Part shown: positions 28,766-40,284 of the stretch, in pieces
Layout of the letters: each line of letters begins with the position of its first letter
Position numbering within the stretch: the first letter of the stretch is position 1
NCBI GenBank assembly: GCA_949316495.1
Contig: OX439004.1
Span: forward strand, 12,498,536-12,562,535
DNA from: Amphiduros pacificus
Taxonomy: Eukaryota > Annelida > Polychaeta > Phyllodocida > Hesionidae
Length of the DNA: 64,000 nucleotides
Direction: 5' to 3'
Notes under the pieces: generated by a model
The model's database searches: none
The model's input: only the letters and a program-made list of their open reading frames with translations
Told to the model about the DNA's origin: nothing
Translations under genes and position numbers: made by a program

Positions 28766-30442
28766 ACTAGTCTCACCTGGTTCCAAAACACTTATTGTTA
28801 TTATTCATGATGATTTAACAATACATGTTTAGTCATATCTTGAAATACGTACTGTATATCATGTATATGTATATATCATAAAGGAACAATCATGTAGACA
28901 ATTGTGTATAAATAGAGCATGGATAAGGAATAAAAACTATTGTTGAATTATTCATCTTGCTAACATTCCATTGTAGTTATCTGTATCACGATGAATGCAA
29001 GATAAAAATGATGAAAAATTTTTTTTTTTCTTTTTTTGTGTGTAAAAAATGCATTTGATCAGATTGACATCAGTCAAATGTATATGAATCAAATTGTTAT
29101 AAAAAGAAATTGTGTTCACATCTGTTCATGACAGGAAATATACATACAAGGTTAAAAGCTTAGAATGTTGTAATGTGTGTACAGCATGTCAAAACTGTGT
29201 GTTGTATGAAAAATATTAGTAGAGTAACAAGATAAGTTTGAATGTAAAGTAATTACAATAAACTTCCACAATATGTAAATCATATTTGTTAGGTGAACAT
29301 TAGGGCATTTCTTTTCTCAATATTTCAGTATGAAAAAAGTTAATAAACACTACTAGTCACAAATTAATAATTGTTTATGATTTTGTGTCATTTTTATTTT
29401 CAATTTTTATAATAAATGGTAGTGCTATAATTTTGATTTGCCCATTTTACATGAGATTTAATTAAGGAAGTCTTCAGTGAAATTTTCTTTCTACAGTTTC
29501 CAAAAGTCCAGTTCACTACCAAAGCATAATCTGGTGTGTTATATCATTTGAGCTTTTCTAGCACTTTTGTGCTGCTCCTGATTGAGTTGTACACATTTCT
29601 TGTGAGACCAGTTCTGGTAACCCAGTGGAACGGCTAGGTGTCCTCACCAGTCAAGTCCACTCATCAAGCCTAATATCATTAATGAAAAGTAAAGCCTAAG
29701 AAAGTCATTAATTGATTCTAACAAGAAGAGCCTACATTGGTCATTAATGAAAAAATAATAAGGTCTCTGTAAATTAATTTGACTTATTATTTCTTCTTGT
29801 AGTTTGTAAGTAATAATTTTAATCCATTAGATGCTTATGTATATGTGCAGTGTAGATATTGTTATAAGACCAGCATGTTTACATAATGAAATCTTGTATA
29901 GGAAAAAATTGGGGTGTACTAATAATATTAAATATATGATTATAAATGACCCCAGGAGCATGAACAAATTAGAAAACTGTACAAAATATGTAAGTGCCAG
30001 TATGGAAGAATATTAAATGTGAAATACATAGCTTAATGACTTCTTTGGTTTTAATTGAAGATTTAGAATTGTAAGAAGAGTCATATCATTAAAACTTTAA
30101 CATTTTAGTTGATCTTAAAAGTTTAAGGTAAACAAATTTTAAGGTAAAAAAGGTACACAAAATTTTAGGTAAAAAATGCCAGCAAACTTCTCAAAGTATA
30201 TAAACCCTTGACCCTGGTAATAATTCCATCTCCCAATGCTTAACGTTTGAGGGGAACAGGGACACTTCATACAGAGGATCTCAGCTGTATGGAATGTGTC
30301 ACTTCCCAAATGTGGGCATCAGGTAAGGACTATATTTTGAGTTGACTCTTGCGAAGATATCAAAATATATGACGTCACTATTTCATCGGTAAATAGGCAC
30401 ATCATTATGATTATGATGTCATTGCTCCTTCCAGTTCATGTA
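28766..30442. other. ATP6V1G 3' UTR and intergenic DNA
   Basis: An AATAAA at 28929-28934, about 165 bases after the stop codon, is a likely polyadenylation signal. A weak tRNA-like segment at 29612-29665 (TAACCCAGTGGAACGGCTAG, then CAGTCAAGTCC) may be a SINE head. Nothing else is recognised. Confidence 0.45.
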
Positions 30443-30630
30443 TTTGTGGTTTGACATCACTTTCAACATTATTTCAGTCATTTCGTGATGAGACCTACTT
30501 GTAGTAGATATTGTACTGCCTCACTGAATTGTCATGTTGCAAGTCGTTGAAATGACAACCCACCCGGTCACAGATTTACAAGATTTACAATAGGTTAACC
30601 CTTTTGGCATGGGCCTCAACTCATATTCAG
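30443..30630 (-). repeat. SINE body fragment
   Basis: Same family and orientation as the SINE at 4390-4685. Shared blocks include ATTATTTCAGTCATTTC, GTGATGAGACCTACTTGTAG and CACCCGGTCACAGATTTAC. The tRNA head is absent. It differs by several small insertions, including a GTCGTTGAAATGA segment. Confidence 0.65.
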
Positions 30631-31012
30631 TACATGATATAATGCACAAATAGAATAAAAGAAAGAAACTAAATAGATAACATATTTCTGGTCTGAAAAG
30701 ATCAACATTTATAATTTGGCATGAAAGTCTCACTTAGTGATCTTAATGAGCCAGCAGCCACTGCATTAGGCCTAATCACTGCCCAATAATACAAAATTTA
30801 TCTTTTAAGAAGAAAACAAAATGTTATTTTTCTCAAAATTTCCCATGATTTTAGTGACAAAATTACAAACATTTGCAAGTTTAATTAACAAATATTGTGA
30901 ATAGTTTTACTTCAAATATTATTATTTTGTTTTTTGTTAAATAGAGGGAATTTTTATTAATCTTCAGATTGGGATGTTATTTGAATAAGGTGCATTTCAG
31001 AACATTTGAGAA

Positions 31013-31190
31013 TTGTTTTTTTTGTTTTTTTTTTTTAAATATAAAAAATATACAGAGAGCAAAGATGAAATCTTCAAAATGGGATTTCACTTTGTGATGT
31101 TTGGAGCTCAGACACATTTACAAAACTGTAACATGGATGCTGCAAAGCTCACCATTTCAAGATTAAAATCATGGATTTTAAACTTCCAGC
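31013..31190 (+). repeat. Fragment of a second SINE-like family
   Basis: After a T-rich run, the segment shares CTTCAAA-TGGGATTT, GAGCTCAGACA and ATTTCAAGAT blocks in the same order with 42540-42690. There it follows a tRNA-like head. No coding role. Confidence 0.4.
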
Positions 31191-33943
31191 AAGTTGCCAT
31201 GAAGCTAACTGTGAGCATGTTGGTACAGCATGTAAAGAGCAGAGGTGACAAGAGCTCCACTTTAGTGTTCTCCAATCACCAATCGGCAAAGCCCAGATAG
31301 GAGATCTGGAGGGGTTTGTCGAACGTCCATGGTCTCTACCAACTGCAACCAAAGAAAAGTTTGGTGGAGTTGATTGAGCTCTAGTGAAGTAAAGAGTCGC
31401 CAGCTGCAAAAACTGTGGTAAACACTAGCTCCACTTTGAAAAGAATGTTTTTCTTATTACTTTGGTGCCCTCTGCCTTTTAAGAGACCATATATACTGTA
31501 GTGCCCTCTATCTCCAATCAGAAATGCATTGGTACAGTTAGGCATTTCATAATTCATCAGTTTTCTCCTGTTATGAACATGCCACAATGCATGTGAACAT
31601 TTCAATATCTACATGCTCAATATCAACAATGCAATGCAATTTATTATTTCACTTTAAATAACTTAATACACATGGATTATATTCCACATACTTTATTCAA
31701 TATGCAGCAGTAGTTGGATACAGGTTGTACATTTTTGAAGCTGTCATGAATAGTCTCTAGTTTAAATTTTCAGCATCACTACAAATCTGAGTTACTTCAA
31801 ACTTAACAATTTATACAAGAACATACACAGATGCAGCCAACAAAATTATACTCCCGCACAACATGCACCTGGATTATTATTGTCATTATGTTTATATCAA
31901 GTACTTCAGAACTGACTGATCATAGAAAGTCCAACTGCAACAATGTTGTGTTCTAGATTATGCAAGTAAACTACATAAATCTAGTGTCTTCTGGACTCAA
32001 TCACATGAACAATTTCAAGCCAAAATACTAAATGTTACATGATGCTAACCCCTTAAAGCCTTGGCACTATAAGAGTACAGGGCAGACTTGTACACAGTCC
32101 AGCAAAGGTGCACCCCAAGGTCTGTAACCATTGGTAACATGTGACACTGCATCAACAAAAATGCCATCATGGTGAATTGAGTACACAGACAGACACCACA
32201 TCATCTTCAGCCCCACACATGGGAAGAATGGTGGTGCAGCGGATTACAATAGAACTGTAGTGTAGCTATGGCACTGCTGGCGACCCAACAATAGCCTTGT
32301 TACAGGTTGTACATTTTTGAAGCTGTCATGAATATTGTCATGCCATCTTCCTTGCCCAGTGGATACATGAAGTCATATAATAAGTATAATATACAGTTTA
32401 AAATAGAAATAAACTTTAAAATACATAATACAAGCACACTCAGTATAAATTAAACAGCAATCAGAGATTACTATATGTCCCACCCTGTGTAGAGCTTGAG
32501 GTTCAAATTGTCCGCCATGTTAAGATTCAGTGGTGTTGTCATCAGTGTTTTGCAATATATTAGATCCCTCCATGATATTGGGTCTAAGAATTGTTTGGCC
32601 AGAGAAGGCAGAAATATAGGAAAATGTAAATGTGGCCCACTGTATTGAAAGCCCGTAAATGTAAATTTCTGCAGTTCTGAGTGCTGGGTCAATAATTGAG
32701 ATGCACATACTGAAGAGCAGGAGAACAAATGCACAGGAATTTGGAATGGCTTAGTGTGTGTTGTCACAAGGACATTTTTCTCAGGTGGAATATCTTTGTT
32801 AATTAATAATCTAAATTAAAATATTAACATTTAAGGACTGCATGAAAATAAAGGGAAAGTGTAAAAATGTTTATTTTTTGTGTGGAAAGATCCAATATGA
32901 AGCAAACAAAAATAACATAAGTCACAAGCTTTGTTGATTGTCAGTCAGTAGCAAGTAACATGTCCCAACTTCCAGTAGGACATAAAAAATTGTTTTTTTT
33001 TCTTTTTAGATACAGGTTAACTTAGTGTCATGATCAATAGAATAATATATAGTGACTTATATACAGGGCAAGTCAAGCACACAAAACAAAATTATGGCAA
33101 AGAGTGCATAAAACGTCCCCAATATGCACTAGCTAAAAGGTTCTTTCCAAGTTGCTGGGTTTTTTTTTCAAAGAAAAAAAAGTGCAAATATTTCCATATT
33201 TGTTTTTTTCCTATCTTCAAACCAATCTTTCACTTGACAATTTCTTTCTGATTATCAAATATATTACACGATAATTCTTATCCTTAGCAACTAACATATT
33301 TACATTTAGGTGATTTTTTGCGCATTCATAATTATTATACCTGTGAGTATCTGTCACTCAATATATGAATACTTGCATGTCTACATTGGGTATTATTATA
33401 ATAGATAATTAAACATATCTTTGGGTTTTATAAAAAAACAAACAAACTTGGCAATAATTTGTTCCCTTAAAGTTTTGTCTCCATGTGACCTCATTTAATA
33501 TTAAACATTTGTTGTTTAATTGATCAGGTGTCTGAATTGAACAAAATTATTTGATATACTACTGTTAATCATCATGTTAATGGAACTGAAGCCAATCAAC
33601 TCATTCCTTGTGACAACAGAAACCACAATCAATCTTTTCTTTAAAGTATCTATCCTTACAATTCAAACTTTTTATATAAAACATTTTTTTCTCCAAAAAA
33701 GGTCTACTTTAACATTTCTTTTTACTTAAAATACTGTGATAAGTATCCCCAATATAAATGGGAACATTCATTCCTGTATTATCATTATTTGCTGTCCGAT
33801 GATGCGTTTATGATGTACTAAATCCTCCAACTATGCACACCGTATAACTGATTCTATTATTGCTAATTATACCTGCTATACAGATTTACTCTTGCTATTT
33901 GGTTTGACATAAAACTTAATGCAACCAATCATGGGATTATCTG
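31191..33943. other. Gene-free stretch with a 34-bp direct repeat
   Basis: A 34-base sequence starting TACAGGTTGTACATTTTTGA occurs exactly at 31719-31752 and again at 32301-32334, in the same orientation, 582 bases apart. The sequence between the copies has no recognised features. No gene is seen in the rest of the interval. Confidence 0.5.
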
Positions 33944-34642
33944 GTTATTGTTTGGGTCCTAGGAGCACCAGGGGTATTGTATGGATCCTAGGAGCATTGG
34001 AGTATTGTATGGATCCTAGGAGCATTGGGGTATTGTATTGATCCTAAGAGCATTGGGGTATCGTATGGATCCTAGGAGCATGGGGGGTATTGTATGGATC
34101 CTAAGAGCATTGGGGTATTGTATGGATCTGAGGAGCATTGGGGGTATTGTATGGATCCTAGGAGCATCAGGGTATTGTATGGATCCTAAGAGCATTGGGG
34201 TATTGTACGGATCCTAGGAGTATTGTATGGATTTGAGGAGCATTGGGTGTATTGTATGGATCCTAGGAGCATCAGGGTATTGTATGGATTTGAGGAGCAT
34301 TGGGGTATTGTATGGATCCCAGGAGCATCAGGGTATTGTATGGATCCTAGGGGTATTGGGGTATTGTATGGATCCTAGGGGTATTGGGGTATTGTATGAA
34401 TCCTAGGAGTATTGGGGTATTGTATGGATCCTAGGGGTATTGGGGTATTGCATGGATCTGAGGAGCATCAGGGTATTGTATGGATCTGAGGAGCATCAGG
34501 GTATTGTATGGATCTGAGGAGCATCAGGGTATTGTATGGATCTGAGGAGCATCAGGGTATTGTATGGATCTGAGGAGCATCAGGGTATTGTATGGATCTG
34601 AGGAGCATCAGGGTATTGTATGGATCTGAGGAGCATCAGGGT
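33944..34642. repeat. 28-bp minisatellite
   Basis: About 25 copies of a 28-bp unit of the form GGTATTGTATGGATCCTAGG plus AGCATTGG. The left part is heterogeneous, mixing ATCCTAGG, ATCCTAAG and ATTTGAGG variants. The last seven units from about 34453 are essentially identical (ATCTGAGGAGCATCAGGG), showing recent local homogenisation at one end. Confidence 0.95.
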
Positions 34643-34961
34643 TTAGTTTGGAAGGAAAAGATAATATAGCAGAATGCTGCCGCACAATAAAAATATCATC
34701 ACCCTATTCATTTGTAACCATTTTTTAACACAAATAATTTTTTTTAAACTTTATACTATATATTGCAATATATAATAATGAAATTAAATAAAACACTCAT
34801 CATTAAAACTCACAAAAATGTGCAAAAGATTCAATAGCATCCTATTCAGTAGTGGCTAATTCTAAACTCAGATATTGTTTTGTAAATATCAACCAAGATA
34901 AAAGATATACACATATATAGCAAAATAATGACTCAATAAACATGTGATATCCAATATTTAC

Positions 34962-35132
34962 ATATCCAGACAGACCACCTTTCAATGCACAGAACACTGA
35001 GAAGCTAGGCAGTTTATTGTTCCAATATGTTTCTTCTACCACCTGCTTTGATATGGCAGAATCTCCAAAAGCACTGAATAAGGTAATGATAAAGGGAAGA
35101 CCACTACTCAAATGCTTCAACAAACATTTCTT
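34962..35132 (-). other. Unassigned exon-like segment
   Basis: On the minus strand, a 171-base open segment (57 codons) lies between an acceptor (ATATTTGCAG) and a donor (GTAAAT). It encodes KKCLLKHLSSGLPFIITLFS, then AFGDSAISKQVVEETYWNN, then KLPSFSVFCALKGGLSGY. The amino-acid composition looks protein-like rather than random. I do not recognise the family and could find no flanking exons. It could be one exon of a gene not otherwise visible, a remnant of an old gene or transposon, or chance. Confidence 0.3.
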
Positions 35133-36665
35133 CTGCAAATATTATTCACATTGATTTTACCTTTTCTTTTCATGACAATTTAAATGTTTAATCTAAACAT
35201 TTTCAAATGGTGTTTTTTTCATGTCAAATCAAACTTCTCTTTTGCTTTTAATGAAAGCAAAAATTTGTAGCATTATTTAACTTTGACTGATATTTGCTTA
35301 TGGGTAATGACCCGACAGAGAAGGTGGTCTTTGAGGTTTCATGAAAGGTTTAAATTCTATGAAGATAAGAAACACAATAACCTGCTCTTATTTAAGGCAA
35401 CACACTTTGTAATGTGACTTCCACCATACTGATAAAATAGGTGTGAAGATTTAATGAGAAGCCAAACTGTTAGCTGAGGTAGGAATAATTATGCAGAGTA
35501 CCAAATACAACTCTGAAAAGTATATCAATAAAACGTGCAAAATAATCTCAAAGCAATATTGTCCCCTAATTGAAAACTATAATAAATGTAAATAAGTAAA
35601 CATATTGTGCTTAAATGGTATGTCAGGGGTAAGAGATTATAAACATTAATTTCTTTTCACATCTTGTGATAACATTCACACAACTGTCATAGGATTGTTC
35701 ACACATAGTGGTGCAAAACGCTGGCATTGTTTCTATATTTTTCAAAAGGAATCAATCTTATTTGATGTATCAATAAACTGTAATGAAATGTCAATGTCAT
35801 GGGAAATGTATTGATGAAGGCCAATTATTCACAACCCTAGATTATTTGGTGATCATGCCATGTGAAGAGAGCCCCAGGGCCACATTTTATTCTGTTTTCA
35901 ACACATTTTTATATATCAAAACTATAATCTGATTTAGCACTTAAATATTCATTAGTTGATGTATAATGGTAAAAAAAACAAAAAACAAAAGAAAACATCT
36001 TTAGTGAGCAGAACTATGACTCTTAGGTCAACAATTAAAAGGGATAATTTTAAAATTTAACCTTGTTGTGCTTATAACTTCAAGATCTTCATTTTTCAAT
36101 TTCCACTGATTAAAGTGACTAGCTGAGATAAACAAACTGAAGTTTTCAATTTGACTATGTTTACCTGTAGTCTAAAATGAATCCTGCTCTACTGTCATAA
36201 TGACCATAGTATGTTCCTACTGTTAGAGCACTACTTGCAATTTGAACTCCAATTGAACTACTAGTTGCTTTCTTTTGGTGTCTGGGATAGCAAGATAGCA
36301 AATAACACTTATTTTGTTTTTTGTACCTATAATTGTAATAACAGTACCATCTGGGGCTAAACTCATGAACATGCCTTACATATAATATATACACATCATT
36401 ATATTCATCAAAATATCCATCATGTCATGAGCTTCTTATGTGTCATCTATTTTCAGATAAATTGTTTTCAATAGAAAATGGCACCATTTAAATCAAGCAA
36501 TCACAATGCAGTGTTCACCACAGTTTCAAGTTCACATATATTTTTTCCACACCCAAACACTACATTCTGAGTTGCTTTGGTTAGAAACTGCCAATCTGAA
36601 ATCCATATTAACATATTCCCTATTCAGAACAACCATGATGGCCTAGCTGTCGGATCGCACAGTTG

Positions 36666-38589
36666 TCATGGAGATGGGATTTCTTTTCTTACTTCAATTT
36701 CATTAACAAAGTCTTGGATATTTTCTAGAGACACTTCGTCAGCCACTTCAAATGCTAGATGACCAAACTGCTGTGCAATTGTGACATTTTCAATGTCATC
36801 ATCAAGAAGCAGTATCTCTGCTGGATGAATGATGGCATGTTTATTGTTGGCGAGTTCTGTCACAATCCATGCAATGTGTGGTTGTTTACCATAACATTGG
36901 CCAGCCAAAGACTGCTGGGGTAACCAATCCTTAGAGTTGGCTCGGATCAATATCTTGTGGGTATCACTGAAATGTAGAAAACAAAATTAAATATTAACAT
37001 TTTGATTTTAGCTATAAAGAAATGTCAACAATGTCAATTTAACATATTTATTAATATTCCAATATTATTTTATTGCAGTTTCATAGATTACTTAGTGTTG
37101 CATTAAACATACAATGTTTAAATATACTGAACATTTCTCCTCATTTTTTCAAAATACCATAACATACATACAATCCATATCAAATATGGCAACGTAAGAT
37201 CATTTATATCGGAAGAAAGAAATATTATGAAAGGTATGGAATTTAATCGAGATGAAACATTGTGTTGGCAAATAGAAACAATGATTATCTTCATTTACAT
37301 GCAGGACTTTTCATTAAATCCTGGCTTAGTGGATCTCAGGGGTTTTGGGATCCTATGGGTCAGTATGGGCCAGTTGGTTTTGAAATTCTACTGGCCCAGA
37401 TTTCATTGTTTATATCATTGGCAAGTAAATTTGGTTAAAAGTATAACAATTCTGACAAGGTCTTTTCCATTTGACACCAATAAGCAAATTATCATTGTCA
37501 AGGCCTGAAATGTAGATCTTGATATTTCACACGAGGGTCATAGTTTGGATACTGGAGTTGAGGCCCAAAAAGTTATGTATCTCATGAGACAAATCTTGAT
37601 TTAAGCAAACTTTTTGAGGTGTTTAGGAATTAACTTTTCTATTCAGAGATTTTTAGTTACCTAGTTGTGTACTTCACTGAGATGCATAGATACAGGTAAT
37701 AACATTACCAAGTTTATCAGGTTTATTATAACTATAAGAGTGCATGTGATAACAAGGGCCTAATGCTGCTGTGAGATGTACTGCCCCCTGCTGTGACCCA
37801 GCCACACAAGTCGTGCCAACTTTAATGTGTGAATAAAAACAAGTTCACTGAAGTGTCATCTGAGACATATTCCTTATTGACTTTAAATTCTTCATTTGGA
37901 TATCACAAATCAAATCATTGTTGAAGGTGAAAAGAGGATACGTGGATATGGAATATAACATAAAATTTGTCGGCTGATAAACTTCAAGTATGATGGACAA
38001 CTGTAATGGAGGATAGACTTGAAGTCATGACTCATACATTCTACTTATTTGCACTATGTAAGAATACCTGCATTACCCTGCACAGTGTAGGAATTATTCC
38101 TGCATAATGCAAGATTCCTACTTTGCCCATCAGTGTCATCAACCAGGAAAAGGATTCCTCTGGCTGAAGACTGAAGGTCTATTAATCTGAGGGGGGAGGG
38201 GGGTCTCTCTGGTTCAATATTCATTAAGTTTCTTACCATTTGGGCAGCACCAATTTGAGCACATCTCTGATGAGGATGGGTTGCATGGAGTACGTGACAA
38301 CACAGACATGGAGTTTGGTTTCCAGTGCTGCCTGTATTAGGGCCTTAAAGCACGGCCTAACATGCTCAGCCAAGTTTGGGGTGCCCTGTCGCCAGAAACC
38401 AGCTGTATGCACCGACACGATCGTCTTGTCAAAGTCAAGTGCTAAGACTTTCACACCTTTCTGAACAAGTGTAGAAACTATTCCTCTGGCAAGTCGCAGG
38501 TCTGCTGATTTAGTTTGTATGTCAACAAAACCTTCTCCGGCCTCTGGGGGCACAGAGTCCCCAGTTTCTGCGTCTTCGTTGCTGCTCAT
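36666..38589 (-). CDS. HAD-superfamily hydrolase-like protein, uncharacterised, two exons
   Basis: Exons 38589-38237 and 36966-36666 (intron 1270 bp, donor GTAAGA, acceptor TTTCAG) join in phase 2 to give 217 aa. The first 45 residues are acidic and Ser/Pro-containing (MSSNEDAETGDSVPPEAGEG). Motif I is LALDFDKTIV with D52 and D54 as the expected nucleophile and acid/base; motif II is VCVVTYS (T99 or S101); the Lys of GKQPHI (K145) is the candidate motif III; motif IV is LLLDDDIEN (D173-D175). All four elements of a Mg2+-dependent HAD phosphatase are thus present, with no room for a large C2 cap between motifs II and III. There is no signal peptide or membrane segment, so it is probably cytosolic or nuclear. 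The substrate is unknown. The start is the first ATG of the frame. Confidence 0.85.
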
Positions 38590-38874
38590 GGCTTCAATCC
38601 TCGCCTCCCTCGGCCATATTTGTTTCCGTCGCACAGTTAGGCAATTTGTGGTTCGGGAGCATCCATTAATTGGACCAAACTTGTCCTAAATGCGCATGTG
38701 TCAAACTTAGATCCTTGTACACATGTGGCGGGAAATCTTTCGATCATTATTTCACTATCATATTTGTGTTGAGCAAATTAAGTGATTTCCGTCCGAACTA
38801 TATAACCTGCTCAAAAGTGTGTAAAATTCAATTAAAAGATAGCAAAATAAATCAAATGGAAAGGGCTAGTTATT
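38590..38874. promoter_or_regulatory. 5' flank of the HAD gene
   Basis: Contains a perfect E2F-type site GGCGGGAAA at 38727-38735 and a short GC-richer patch. The LINE that begins near 38875 cuts this flank off from sequence farther upstream. The promoter assignment is by position only. Confidence 0.35.
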
Positions 38875-39885
38875 TTGAGCTTTGATGCTGTGACTATTGT
38901 GAGGCTGACACATATCAAATCCACTCTAGATGAGCTACAGCTTGAGTATCTGTGGGATGCTACACCAGACGTATTGTGCTCCAACTCGCTAAAAGCCACA
39001 TTCGATCAAAAACTTCATGTCGCTTATTCCGAACTGTGGATGTCTGAACTTGATAGTTCTAGTGCATGTGATAATTATATCAAATTTAAATCCTCCCTGA
39101 AGCTGGAACCCTATCTCACATTGCTTGAGCCAAAGCTTGCCATACCCATCATTAAATTTAGATCTAATAATCATAGACTCCCTGTGGTAATGGGCAGATA
39201 CAGCAATGTACCCAGAGAGAGGAGACTATGCACATTATGTAACAGTGATTTGGTTGGAGATGAGCACCACTATCTTCTGGTATGTAATCATTTCAAATCA
39301 GACCGGGACAGGCTAATTGACCAAAGATACTCGGTGAACCCTAACATATCCAACATGAGGCATCTCCTCACCAGCATGGATATACAAGAATTAGTCAATT
39401 TATCAAAATTCGTAGTTATTATTTTAAAACATTTCAAACACTGATGACATTCATTTTAGCCAATTTATGTCCATTTGGTGGTGCTCATCCCAGGCCCACA
39501 GTGTTTAGGGTGGCTATATCTGTTTATTTGTGTACCATAATCTGCAAATGAATATTAATATTACCATTTACACTAGTGCCATTTAAACTGTGTCAAATCT
39601 ATGCAGTATTTGTAAGCAGTTGTCATGCATATTATTTAGTAAATATATTGTTATATCATTTCACTTACACATTATTCATATTATGTACTGCAAATCGGGG
39701 TCTGAATCAACCTGTTATAACTGATGTGTTTGCATTGTTAGTTACATTGTTAGACTTTTCATAATTCATTGTATGATTATCTGGTCGATAGAGTGTAACT
39801 ATCCTATTGCCACCAGGCCTTTCTCCCATACCTCACTAGAGGTCTGTCCGAGAATAAAATTTTGTATTTGTATTTGTATTTGAGA
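38875..39885 (+). mobile_element. 5'-truncated LINE, 3' end of ORF2
   Basis: A 189-codon open frame corresponds to the region after the reverse transcriptase of many non-LTR elements: LAIPIIKFRSNNHRLPVVMG, then GRYSNVPRERRLCTLC and a GDEHHYLLVCNHF segment that supplies a CxxC...H...C zinc-knuckle-like motif. About 440 bases of 3' UTR follow, ending AATAAAATTTTG and a short (TATTTG)n tail near 39885, the usual 3' signature. The frame is undamaged over its length, so the insertion looks fairly recent. No endonuclease or RT domain is present. Its clade (Jockey/I/L2-like) is unsettled. Confidence 0.8.
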
Positions 39886-40260
39886 TGAGTGATTTGCAAT
39901 GAAGTCTCAAATTAGCACTTCACTTTCCGGCATTTTGGTCATTGTCATCATCATCCAATGAGACATGGACAGTTGATTAGACATGTGCTACAGTGGGATA
40001 TACCCATGTGTAGCATATGATATATGATATTATCAAAGATCGCACGTACACAGGAATTATTTAAAAATATTTTGACATTAGTCTATGCGCACTCTTTTGT
40101 CAGAGACATTTAACACAAATAAGTCTATACCATGCAATGAATATATCGGTAGTGTTTAAAAACATAAAAATGAAACGCCAGACTTTAATTTAATCATGAG
40201 AAGAAGAGACGAAGGGCCTGAGTTTGAGTTGTCAATAATGTAAATCGACCAACAATCGCC

Positions 40261-40284
40261 ATGGCGCCAAAGCAAAAGCTATTT
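40261..40284 (+). CDS. Possible first coding exon (MAPKQKLF) of an unseen gene
   Basis: CGCCATGGCG, a strong start context, opens a frame reading MAPKQKLF that runs directly into a consensus donor GTAAGT at 40285. Before the LINE inserted, this would have lain about 670 bases from the HAD gene start, back to back, like the RO60/ATP6V1G pair. I could not find a convincing second exon downstream in the window, so this is a candidate only. Confidence 0.25.
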
